DNA of 47,472 nt from Streptantibioticus rubrisoli. GTDB taxonomy: Bacteria; Actinomycetota; Actinomycetes; Streptomycetales; Streptomycetaceae. Of the stretch, positions 1-6,724 are shown piece by piece; position 1 is the stretch's first letter; every line of letters starts with the position of its first letter. Under the pieces are notes generated by a model, which worked only from the letters and a program-made list of their open reading frames with translations, was not told the DNA's origin and made no database searches. The position numbers were made by a program, and so were the translations under genes. The stretch is taken from contig NZ_JANFNH010000055.1 in the NCBI RefSeq assembly GCF_024436055.1, positions 1 to 47,472 of the forward strand. Reading direction: 5' to 3'.

Positions 1-87
1 CCCCCTCGGGGGCAAGCCCTGGATTCCGGCTGTGCTGTGGCGGATGGCTGCGGTTGTCGGTAACCGCCGATCAAGACCGACGTGGTC

Positions 88-131
88 GCTCGCCGTCGCG
101 GCGGAAACAAAAATCAGCCGCGACGGCGAGC
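88..131. repeat. Perfect 15-bp hairpin with A-rich loop
   Basis: Bases 88-102 are the exact reverse complement of 117-131, around a 14-nt A-rich loop. The left arm and its flank (83-105) recur almost unchanged at 31503-31525 between ftsH and a methyltransferase gene. It is therefore probably an interspersed, terminator-like intergenic element of this strain. The strong stem with no T-tract fits actinobacterial terminators. Confidence 0.65.
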
Positions 132-171
132 AACCCCCGGATCGCAGCCCGGCGGTATCAAACCCGCCCCA

Positions 172-360
172 GCCCAAGGGCATCAGGGGCGCACCCACCC
201 CGGCCCAAGGGCATCAGGGGCGCAGCCATCATGTCCGCACCCCAAAGGGCCTAAGGGCGCAGCCTTGAAGTCCGCCCCCCAAGGGGCCCAAGGGCGTACC
301 CCCTGAAGCCGAGGGGACGCTCCCCGGCCAGGGGGCCGAAGGGGCGCAGCCCCTGATCGG
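172..360. repeat. Cluster of short degenerate repeats (AAGGGxxxxxGGGGCGCA type)
   Basis: Two perfect 22-bp copies lie at 172-193 and 203-224, 31 bp apart. Degenerate relatives follow at about 241-264, 278-299 and 335-355. The core GGGGCGCAGCCCC is itself palindromic. Streptomyces chromosomes carry many intergenic repeats built on this kind of core; this looks like a local cluster of them. Function unknown. Confidence 0.6.
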
Positions 361-480
361 AGGGGGCCGGGAGCGGGGTTGGCCGCCGCAGGCGTGCCTG
401 CCGGGGGCTACGTATCGTGGTGGTGCGGCGGCGGACCCGCCAGCCGTACGAAGACCTGACGCAAGGGGGCGTGACCGAGG

Positions 481-1077
481 GTGACCCGCGTGATTGCCGG
501 TGCCGCAGGAGGGCGTCGGCTGGCCGTTCCGCCAGGACAGGGCACCCGCCCAACGTCCGACCGGGCGCGCGAAGGCCTGTTCTCCACCTGGGAGTCGCTG
601 CGCGGCTCCTTGCACGGTGCCAGGGTGCTCGACCTGTACGGCGGCTCGGGCGCCGTGGGCCTGGAGGCGCTCTCCCGCGGCGCCGAACACGTCCTGCTGG
701 TCGAGGCGGACGCCCGGGCCGCGCGCACCATCCGGGAGAACGTGCGCGCCATCGGCCTGCCCGGTGCCGAAGTGCGCGCCGCCAAGGCGGAGAAGCTGAT
801 CGCCGGACCGCCCCCGGCGACCCCGTACGACGTGGTCTTCCTGGACCCGCCCTACGCGGTCACCGACGACCGACTGTGCGAGATCCTGCTCACACTCCAG
901 GATCAGGGCTGGCTCGCCGACGAGGTCCTCGTCACCGTGGAGAGAAGCACACGGGGCGGAGAGTTCCGCTGGCCCGAGGGCTTCGAGGGGCTTCGGGCCC
1001 GTCGATACGGCGAGGGCACACTTTGGTACGGTCGCGCCGCCGCGACACGCGCCGGAGCCAGCGCCGACGCGTCATGA
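481..1077 (+). CDS. rsmD: 16S rRNA (guanine(966)-N(2))-methyltransferase RsmD
   Basis: A 198-residue SAM-dependent methyltransferase expected to modify G966 of 16S rRNA in the small subunit. The N-terminus MTRVIAGAAGGRRL is typical of the family. An SAM-binding glycine stretch follows (LDLYGGSGAVGLEAL, about residues 53-67). The catalytic N6/N2-methyltransferase motif DPPY is at about 122-125. The GTG start at 481 is chosen because the conserved N-terminus begins there; its SD is poor. The stop overlaps the coaD start (ATGA), so the two genes are translationally coupled, which is the standard rsmD-coaD arrangement. Length is normal. Confidence 0.93.
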   Translation: MTRVIAGAAGGRRLAVPPGQGTRPTSDRAREGLFSTWESLRGSLHGARVLDLYGGSGAVGLEALSRGAEHVLLVEADARAARTIRENVRAIGLPGAEVRAAKAEKLIAGPPPATPYDVVFLDPPYAVTDDRLCEILLTLQDQGWLADEVLVTVERSTRGGEFRWPEGFEGLRARRYGEGTLWYGRAAATRAGASADAS

Positions 1078-1583
1078 CCGCATCGGAGAGCGAGGAACCA
1101 CTGTTGCGCCGCGCCGTCTGTCCGGGGTCCTTCGACCCCATCACCAACGGACACCTCGACATCATCGCCCGCGCGTCCCGGCTGTACGACGAGGTCTACG
1201 TCGCCGTGATGATCAACAAGGCGAAGCAGGGCCTGTTCACCGTCGATGAGCGCATAGCGCTCATCGAGCAGGTCACCGAGGAGTTCGGCAACGTCCGTGT
1301 GGAGTCCTTCCACGGCCTGCTGGTGGACTTCTGCAAGCAGCGCGACATCCCCGCCATCGTCAAGGGACTGCGCGCGGTCAGCGACTTCGACTACGAGCTG
1401 CAGATGGCCCAGATGAACAACGGGCTATCCGGCGTGGAAACCCTCTTCGTCCCCACCAACCCCACCTACAGCTTCCTGTCCTCCAGCCTGGTCAAGGAGG
1501 TCGCCCAGTGGGGCGGCGACGTCTCCCACCTGGTGCCGGACGCCGTACTGCGGGCGCTGCGCGCCAAGCTCGGCCGGGACTGA
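1074..1583 (+). CDS. coaD: Phosphopantetheine adenylyltransferase CoaD
   Basis: A 169-residue cytoplasmic enzyme that transfers AMP from ATP to 4'-phosphopantetheine, the penultimate step of coenzyme A synthesis. The nucleotidyltransferase motif VCPGSFDPITNGHLDI lies near residues 14-29, with the (H/T)xGH histidine. The C-terminal ISSTxVR-like motif appears as SFLSSSLVKEVA. The start is the ATG at 1074, which overlaps the rsmD stop; this gives a short leader (MTASESEEPLLRR) before the catalytic domain. An in-frame open frame extends upstream through rsmD but is only a frame shadow. Confidence 0.95.
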   Translation: MTASESEEPLLRRAVCPGSFDPITNGHLDIIARASRLYDEVYVAVMINKAKQGLFTVDERIALIEQVTEEFGNVRVESFHGLLVDFCKQRDIPAIVKGLRAVSDFDYELQMAQMNNGLSGVETLFVPTNPTYSFLSSSLVKEVAQWGGDVSHLVPDAVLRALRAKLGRD

Positions 1584-1708
1584 ACCGGTCGCCGCTCCCG
1601 GAACTTTCTGATGGGTCATCAGGCGACGTGCCCGGCGCGCCCGGTGGTCGTAGAGTCTGACCCAACCACCCGGCCGCGCCGGGCCCGCCGAGGAAAGACT
1701 TAACGGAC

Positions 1709-2800
1709 ATGGACGTGCAAAAGAAGCTCGACGAGATCGTCGCGGCCGTCGAAGGTGCGCGCTCCATGCCGATGTCGGCCTCGTGCGTGGTCAACCGCGC
1801 CGAACTGCTCGCCATGCTGTCCGAGGTGCGCGACGCGCTGCCTGACTCGCTCTCCCAGGCCCAGGCGCTGCTCGGCGACCGGGAGCAGATGGTCGCCGAG
1901 GCGCGGGCCGAGGCCGAGCGGATCATCGCCTCCGCGCACGAGCAGCGCGGCTCGCTGGTCTCCGACACCGAGGTCGCCCGGCGCTCCCAGGCGGAGGCCG
2001 ACCGGATCCTGGCCGAGGCCCGGGCCGAGGCCGAGGAGATCCGCGCGGAGGCCGACGAGTACGTCGACAGCAAGCTGGCCAACTTCGAGGTGGTGCTCAC
2101 CAAGACCCTCGGCTCGGTCGACCGCGGCCGCGAGAAGCTGCTCGGCCGCGGCCCCGGCACCGACGACCACGGCCACCCCGACGACGAGGCCCCCGAGCGC
2201 AGCGCCGACCCCGAGGAGCTGCGCCGCCGGGCCGACGCCTACGTGGACGCCAAGCTCGGCGCGTTCGAGACGGTGCTGGCCAAGACCCTGGAGGCGGTCG
2301 GCCGGGGCCGCCAGAAGCTCACCGGTCACCGCCCCATCGACGAGCTGGCCGCCCACATGGCCGCCCAGGACGGCCTGTCGGCCGAGGGCACCCCGCTGGC
2401 CGCCCAGCAGAGCGACGCCGAGTACCTGGCGGGCCTGGCGGGCGCCCACCCGGAACCGGTCGCCCAGGAGCAACCGGTCGCCTACGACTACCCGCAGCAG
2501 CCCGAGTACGCCCCGATGGCGGCCGAGTACGGCGGCTACCAGCAGGACCCGTACCAGAGCGGCGGGTACGACGCCTACGGCTACGTCCCGCAGCAGGTCG
2601 AGTACACCGACCCGGCGTACGGCTGGCAGCAGCAGGGCTACGAGCACCAGATCCCGCAGCAGCACCAGCCGCAGGACCACCATCAGCAACAGCCGTACCA
2701 GCAGCACACCATGCAGCCGACCGGGCTGGACGAGACCAGCTTCTTCGACACCGGCTTGATCGACCTGGACCGGCTGCGGGAACTGGAGCAGGGGCGTTAG
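1709..2800 (+). CDS. SepIVA/DivIVA-like coiled-coil protein with Gln/Tyr-rich tail
   Basis: A 363-residue cytoplasmic protein. Residues 1-110 are heptad-rich helix with Ala-Glu-Ala-Arg patterns (AEARAEAERII, AEARAEAEEIRAEADEY), as in actinobacterial DivIVA/SepIVA-type proteins that organise poles or septa. A segment of about 30 residues is duplicated: YVDSKLANFEVVLTKTL near 115 and YVDAKLGAFETVLAKTL near 175. Residues from about 245 to 350 are disordered and rich in Gln, Tyr, Pro and His. The gene stands alone. A -10-like TAGAGT sits at 1651-1656, preceded by a small palindrome (1608-1622), and a good SD (GAGGAAAG) precedes the ATG. A homologue sits in this place in other Streptomyces. The exact role is inferred. 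Confidence 0.7.
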   Translation: MDVQKKLDEIVAAVEGARSMPMSASCVVNRAELLAMLSEVRDALPDSLSQAQALLGDREQMVAEARAEAERIIASAHEQRGSLVSDTEVARRSQAEADRILAEARAEAEEIRAEADEYVDSKLANFEVVLTKTLGSVDRGREKLLGRGPGTDDHGHPDDEAPERSADPEELRRRADAYVDAKLGAFETVLAKTLEAVGRGRQKLTGHRPIDELAAHMAAQDGLSAEGTPLAAQQSDAEYLAGLAGAHPEPVAQEQPVAYDYPQQPEYAPMAAEYGGYQQDPYQSGGYDAYGYVPQQVEYTDPAYGWQQQGYEHQIPQQHQPQDHHQQQPYQQHTMQPTGLDETSFFDTGLIDLDRLRELEQGR

Positions 2801-2833
2801 ACGCTGCCCACCGCTGCCTGGAGACGGGCGAAG

Positions 2834-2862
2834 TTGGGCCAGCGGCCCGCGTCCAGTATCCT
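2834..2862 (+). promoter_or_regulatory. Promoter candidate for yceD-rpmF-rnc
   Basis: TTGGGC (2834-2839) and TATCCT (2857-2862) are separated by 17 bp, a fair match to a housekeeping (HrdB-type) promoter. It lies after the stop of the coiled-coil gene and about 95 bp before the first plausible start of yceD. Confidence 0.5.
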
Positions 2863-2990
2863 GACAGCTCCGGCCTGTTTGATGAGCCGGTTTCCGGCTG
2901 CCCTCTTCCGGGTCGGCCCGCGCCGTACGGCACACGCACCGAGGAAAGCAGGAAGCCATCAACGCCCGCCTTGACCACCGTGACCCTCTC

Positions 2991-3593
2991 GTGTTTGACA
3001 CACGCGAGCTGGGCCGTCGGCCTGGCGCGATGAAGAGGGTCTCCCGCACCGTCCCCGCACCCGCGGACCTCGGTATCGCCGGGGTGATCGGCGTGCAGGA
3101 AGGTGCCGAGATCGAACTCGACCTGCGGCTGGAATCGGTCATGGAAGGCGTGCTCGTCACGGGTACCGCCCATGCGCCGGTCGCGGGGGAGTGCGTAAGG
3201 TGTCTGGAGCCGGTCGAGTGGGAGCTCGACTCGGACTTCCAGGAGTTGTTCGCCTACCCGGACGCCGACCAGCGATTCGGCGGTGACGCGGAAGAGGCCG
3301 AGGACGGCGACGAGGAGGAACTGCTCGTCCTTGAGGACGACATGTTCGACCTCGAATCCGTGCTGCGGGACGCGGTGGTGCTGGAACTGCCGCTGCAGCC
3401 GGTGTGCCGGGAGGACTGCCCGGGCCTGTGCTCCGAGTGCGGAGCACGGCTGGCGGACGACCCGGACCACCACCACGAAGCCGCCGACATCCGTTGGGCG
3501 GCACTGCAGGGACTCGCCGAAACCCTCAAGGCCGGCGAGAAGGACAACATGGGCGGCGCCGAGCGTGGCGTCGACGAGAAGCAGGAGAAATAG
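2991..3593 (+). CDS. yceD: YceD/DUF177 protein (large ribosomal RNA accumulation protein family)
   Basis: A 200-residue acidic protein of the DUF177 family, which sits directly upstream of rpmF in most bacteria and is linked to 23S rRNA accumulation. Visible are the Cys-containing core ([14 protein letters not shown]), an acidic centre ([11 protein letters not shown]) and a C-terminal Cys cluster ([16 protein letters not shown]) that could bind metal. The start is uncertain. GTG 2991 is the first standard in-frame start but has no SD. The frame stays open upstream with family-like sequence ([11 protein letters not shown]), and a strong SD (GAGGAAAG, 2941-2948) lies 9 nt before an in-frame ATC at 2958. 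The stop is 2 nt before rpmF. Confidence 0.85.
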   Translation: MFDTRELGRRPGAMKRVSRTVPAPADLGIAGVIGVQEGAEIELDLRLESVMEGVLVTGTAHAPVAGECVRCLEPVEWELDSDFQELFAYPDADQRFGGDAEEAEDGDEEELLVLEDDMFDLESVLRDAVVLELPLQPVCREDCPGLCSECGARLADDPDHHHEAADIRWAALQGLAETLKAGEKDNMGGAERGVDEKQEK

Positions 3594-3595
3594 CC

Positions 3596-3769
3596 GTGGC
3601 TGTTCCGAAGCGGAAGATGTCGCGCAGCAACACGCGCCACCGCCGGTCGCAGTGGAAGGCTGCGGTCCCCACTCTCGTGGCGTGCGAGCGCTGCCACGAG
3701 CCGAAGCAGCAGCACATCGCGTGCCCGAGCTGCGGCACCTACAACAAGCGTCAGGTCCTCGAGGTCTGA
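3596..3769 (+). CDS. rpmF: 50S ribosomal protein L32
   Basis: A 57-residue ribosomal protein starting GTG ([20 protein letters not shown]). The zinc-ribbon cysteines are kept (CERCHEP and CPSCG), so this is the zinc-binding form rather than a Cys-free, zinc-starvation paralogue. It starts 2 nt after the yceD stop and is followed closely by rnc, as in the common yceD-rpmF-rnc operon. Confidence 0.95.
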   Translation: MAVPKRKMSRSNTRHRRSQWKAAVPTLVACERCHEPKQQHIACPSCGTYNKRQVLEV

Positions 3770-3788
3770 TCGGTAGGTGACAGGCTTC

Positions 3789-4553
3789 ATGTCAGACGCC
3801 AAGTCGTCGGCAGACGCCATCAAGGCAGCCTCGTCCTACGCGCTTCTGGAAGGGCGGCTCGGGTACACACTCGATCCCGCCCTTCTGGTGCGTGCGCTCA
3901 CCCACCGTTCGTTCGCTTACGAGAACGGCGGGCTGCCGACCAACGAGCGGCTGGAGTTCCTCGGTGACTCCGTGCTCGGTCTGGTCGTGACCGACACGCT
4001 GTACCGGGCCCACCCCGACCTGCCCGAGGGCCAACTGGCCAAGCTGCGGGCCGCGGTGGTCAACTCGCGTGCGCTGGCGGAGGTCGCCCGCGGCCTTGAG
4101 CTCGGCAGCTTCATCCGCCTGGGCCGGGGCGAGGAGGGGACCGGCGGCCGGGACAAGGCGTCGATCCTCGCCGACACCCTGGAAGCCGTGATCGGCGCCG
4201 TCTACCTGGACCAGGGTCTGGACGCGGCGTCCGAGCTGGTGCACCGCCTCTTCGACCCGCTGATCGAGAAGTCCTCGAACCTCGGGGCGGGCCTGGACTG
4301 GAAGACCAGTCTCCAGGAGCTGACCGCGACCGAGGCGCTCGGTGTCCCCGAGTACCTGGTCACCGAGTCGGGGCCGGACCACGAGAAGACCTTCACGGCT
4401 GCCGCCCGCGTCGGTGGTGTCACGTACGGCACCGGCACCGGCCGCAGCAAGAAGGAAGCCGAACAGCAGGCGGCCGAGTCCGCCTGGCGGGAGATCCGCG
4501 CCAAGCGCGAGCAGCGGGAAGCCTCCGCCCAGGAGCAGACCGCGGCCCACTGA
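3789..4553 (+). CDS. rnc: Ribonuclease III
   Basis: A 254-residue double-stranded-RNA endonuclease for rRNA processing and mRNA turnover; in Streptomyces the rnc gene (absB) is also a global regulator of antibiotic synthesis. The signature [12 protein letters not shown], with catalytic Glu and Asp, is near residues 51-62. The second acidic cluster is [14 protein letters not shown] dsRNA-binding domain fills the C-terminus (DWKTSLQEL to [14 protein letters not shown]). The ATG at 3789 is preferred; an in-frame GTG at 3777 would add MTGF. The sequence ends in an Arg/Glu/Gln-rich tail. It follows rpmF by 19 nt. Confidence 0.95.
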   Translation: MSDAKSSADAIKAASSYALLEGRLGYTLDPALLVRALTHRSFAYENGGLPTNERLEFLGDSVLGLVVTDTLYRAHPDLPEGQLAKLRAAVVNSRALAEVARGLELGSFIRLGRGEEGTGGRDKASILADTLEAVIGAVYLDQGLDAASELVHRLFDPLIEKSSNLGAGLDWKTSLQELTATEALGVPEYLVTESGPDHEKTFTAAARVGGVTYGTGTGRSKKEAEQQAAESAWREIRAKREQREASAQEQTAAH

Positions 4554-4581
4554 GCGGCTGTTCAGAACCGTGTGACACGCT

Positions 4582-4616
4582 ACGGGCCTCACCTCGATGT
4601 AGGAGGTGGGGCCCGT
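4582..4616 (+). other. Long stem-loop between rnc and mutM
   Basis: Bases 4582-4595 pair with 4603-4616: 14 pairs with a single G-U, and a 7-nt loop. The 3' arm ends 16 nt before the mutM start, just ahead of its SD. There is no T-tract. It could be an intrinsic terminator or attenuator for rnc, or an RNase III cleavage site like those that autoregulate rnc in other bacteria. Confidence 0.55.
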
Positions 4617-4632
4617 TGTGCTTGGAGGGGAC

Positions 4633-5529
4633 ATGCCCGAGCTGCCCGAAGTGGAGGTCGTGCGCCGCGGACTCGAGCGCTGGGTCAGCGGCCGTACGGT
4701 CCACGATGTCGAGGTGCGGCACCCGCGCGCGGTGCGCCGCCACATCGCGGGCGCGGACGACTTCGCCGACCGGCTGCGCGGGATCACCCTCGGCCCGGCG
4801 CACCGGCGCGGCAAGTACCTCTGGCTGCCGCTGGGCAACGGCACCTCCCTGCTCGGGCACCTCGGCATGAGCGGTCAACTGCTCGTCCAGCCACGGGAGG
4901 CGCCCGACGAGACGCACCTGAGGATCCGGTTCCGGTTCGCCGACACCGCGACACCAGCCGCTGACCCGGCGGGGGACACCGAGTTGCGCTTCGTGGACCA
5001 GCGCACCTTCGGCGGTCTGTCGGTGCACGACGCCGTGCCCGACGGGCCGGACGCCGCGGTGGGGCTGCCGTTGCCGCTCGCGCACATCGCCCCCGACCCG
5101 TTGGAGACGGCGTTCGACGAGGACGCCTTCCACGACGCGCTGCGCCGCCGTCGCACCACCATCAAGCGCGCGCTGCTCGACCAGTCACTGATCAGCGGTG
5201 TCGGCAACATCTACGCCGACGAGGCGCTGTGGCGCGGCAGACTGCACTACGACCGTCCCACCGCCGCCATGACCCGGTCGCGCACCGCGGAGCTGGTCGG
5301 CCACATCCGCGACGTGATGGGCGACGCGCTGGCCGCCGGAGGCACCAGCTTCGACAGCCTCTACGTCAACGTCAACGGCGAATCCGGTTACTTCGACCGG
5401 TCGTTGGACGCGTACGGCCGCGAGGGCGAGTCGTGCCGCCGCTGCGGCACACCGATCCGACGGCGGCCGTGGATGAATCGGTCCAGCTACTTCTGCCCGC
5501 GCTGTCAGCGGCCGCCGCGGGCGTCGTAG
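4633..5529 (+). CDS. mutM: Formamidopyrimidine-DNA glycosylase (Fpg/MutM)
   Basis: A 298-residue base-excision repair enzyme that removes 8-oxoguanine and formamidopyrimidines and nicks the abasic site. The invariant N-terminus MPELPEVE places the catalytic Pro2 and Glu3 after Met removal, which fixes the ATG at 4633 (SD GGAGGGG). Conserved features follow: the DNA-intercalating H2TH region ([17 protein letters not shown], near 190-206) and a C-terminal Cys4 zinc finger (CRRCG and CPRCQ). The last 25 bp overlap the 3' end of the convergent HxlR gene. Confidence 0.95.
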   Translation: MPELPEVEVVRRGLERWVSGRTVHDVEVRHPRAVRRHIAGADDFADRLRGITLGPAHRRGKYLWLPLGNGTSLLGHLGMSGQLLVQPREAPDETHLRIRFRFADTATPAADPAGDTELRFVDQRTFGGLSVHDAVPDGPDAAVGLPLPLAHIAPDPLETAFDEDAFHDALRRRRTTIKRALLDQSLISGVGNIYADEALWRGRLHYDRPTAAMTRSRTAELVGHIRDVMGDALAAGGTSFDSLYVNVNGESGYFDRSLDAYGREGESCRRCGTPIRRRPWMNRSSYFCPRCQRPPRAS

Positions 5530-5912
5530 GCCTCCCGGGCGGCCAGTACCTCGGGCATCCGCTCCTCCACCAGGTCGATCAGCGCCAGCAGCCGCTCGGC
5601 CACCGCGTGGCCCAGCGGGGTGAGCCGGTAGTCCACCCGCGGCGGATTGGTGGCCGCCGCCTCGCGGTGCACCAGTCCGTCCCGCTCCAGCGCGTGCAGG
5701 GTCTGGGAGAGCATCTTCTCGCTGACGCCGTCGACCCGGCGGCGCAGCTCGTTGAAGCGCAGCGTGTTCTCGCTCAGCGCGCCCAGCGTCAGGCTCCCCC
5801 AGCGACCGGTGATGTGCTCCAGCGTGGAGCGTGACGGGCAGGCCTTGGCGAACACGTCATAGGGCTGCGCCTGGTCGGCGCACGGACGGGCGGAGGTCTC
5901 GGTCCTAGCCAT
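5505..5912 (-). CDS. HxlR-family winged-helix transcriptional regulator
   Basis: A 135-residue DNA-binding regulator. The family core is clear: C near the N-terminus ([19 protein letters not shown]), helix-turn-helix [20 protein letters not shown], and the wing [25 protein letters not shown]. HxlR proteins often sense electrophiles or redox state through that cysteine (YodB/HypR type). It is transcribed away from a flavodoxin-like reductase, its likely target, with 131 bp between the starts containing a candidate operator. Its 3' end overlaps mutM tail to tail by 25 bp. Confidence 0.88.
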   Translation of the reverse strand: MARTETSARPCADQAQPYDVFAKACPSRSTLEHITGRWGSLTLGALSENTLRFNELRRRVDGVSEKMLSQTLHALERDGLVHREAAATNPPRVDYRLTPLGHAVAERLLALIDLVEERMPEVLAAREAYDARGGR

Positions 5913-5951
5913 GCCTCAAGCGTACTCCTCCACAGCGCTAACTGTTGGGTT

Positions 5952-5972
5952 GCGCTTTCATTTGGAAAGTGC
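5952..5972. promoter_or_regulatory. Candidate HxlR operator
   Basis: The imperfect palindrome GCGCTTTC-N5-GAAAGTGC (arms 5952-5959 and 5965-5972, 7 of 8 bases matching) lies between the two divergent starts. Its position and the reductase/HxlR pairing suggest it is the regulator's binding site. This is inference only. Confidence 0.45.
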
Positions 5973-6043
5973 TCTCCTTGGTGATGCCTCCCGGGGTGCC
6001 TGACCGACGGCGCCCGGGGCCCATCGCAGCAAGGAGCACAACC

Positions 6044-6634
6044 GTGACCACTCCCGTCACCCCCGTCGTGGCCATCGCCTACCACTCCGGTTACGGACAC
6101 ACCGCTGTCCTCGCCGAGGCCGTCCGCGACGGCGCCGCCGCCGCGGGTGCCACCGTCCACCTGGTCAACGTCGAGACGATCACCGACGAGCAGTGGGCGC
6201 TGCTGGACGCCGCGGACGCCATAGTCTTCGGCTCGCCGACCTACATGGGCACCGCCTCGGCCGCCTTCCACGCCTTCGCCGAGGCCAGCTCCAAGCGCTG
6301 GTTCACCTCGGCCTGGAAGGACAAGCTGGCCGCCGGGTTCACCAACTCCGCCTCCAAGAGCGGCGACAAGCTGCACACCCTGCAGTTCTTCACCGTGCTC
6401 GCCGCGCAGCACGGCATGCACTGGGTCAGCCTCGGTCTGCACCCGGGCTGGAACGCCTCCACCGCCTCCGAGAACGACCTCAACCGGCTGGGCATCTTCC
6501 TCGGCGCGGGCGCCCAGTCCAACAACGACGAGGGGCCGGACGCCGTTCACAAGGCGGACATCGCCACCGCCGAGCACCTCGGCCGCCGGGTCGCCGACAC
6601 CGCGCGGACCTTCGCCATCGGCAAGGCGGCCTGA
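6044..6634 (+). CDS. Flavodoxin-fold FMN reductase (WrbA / NAD(P)H:quinone oxidoreductase-like)
   Basis: A 196-residue flavodoxin-like protein, probably a quinone or FMN reductase. The FMN-phosphate loop is AYHSGYGHTAVLAEAV (about residues 12-27). The isoalloxazine loop is FGSPTYMGTASAAF. A further conserved stretch is HPGWN. The GTG at 6044 is chosen for the SD AAGGAG (6031-6036) and because flavodoxin-fold sequence begins right after it; in-frame sequence upstream is not conserved-looking. It is divergent from an HxlR regulator, the typical pairing for detoxification of quinones or diamide-like electrophiles. Substrate unknown. Confidence 0.85.
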   Translation: MTTPVTPVVAIAYHSGYGHTAVLAEAVRDGAAAAGATVHLVNVETITDEQWALLDAADAIVFGSPTYMGTASAAFHAFAEASSKRWFTSAWKDKLAAGFTNSASKSGDKLHTLQFFTVLAAQHGMHWVSLGLHPGWNASTASENDLNRLGIFLGAGAQSNNDEGPDAVHKADIATAEHLGRRVADTARTFAIGKAA

Positions 6635-6724
6635 CGAAGCGTCAGCTCACAGCGCGCCAAGCACGACAAGGCGCATCGGCACGGCGCCCGGGGCGGCCCA
6701 GGCCCAACTCCCGCCCCACCGGCC

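Larger units (their letters stand above)
1..480. other. Non-coding region upstream of rsmD, repeat-rich
   Basis: No reading frame here looks like a protein. The short open frames are Pro/Arg/Gly-rich translations of repeats. The stretch holds a perfect 15-bp inverted repeat (88-131) and a cluster of short GC-rich repeats (172-352). In Streptomyces the gene before rsmD is usually recG, whose end would lie left of the window. I see no clear promoter; the GTG of rsmD has only a weak Shine-Dalgarno (SD) sequence. Confidence 0.6.

Noticed and set aside
32-306. Three overlapping short open frames at the left edge
   Set aside because: They only translate the GC-rich repeat cluster; there is no SD, no protein-like composition, and each frame differs.
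417-1073. In-frame upstream extension of coaD through rsmD
   Set aside because: Arg/Gly-rich frame shadow; coaD begins at the ATGA overlap at 1074.
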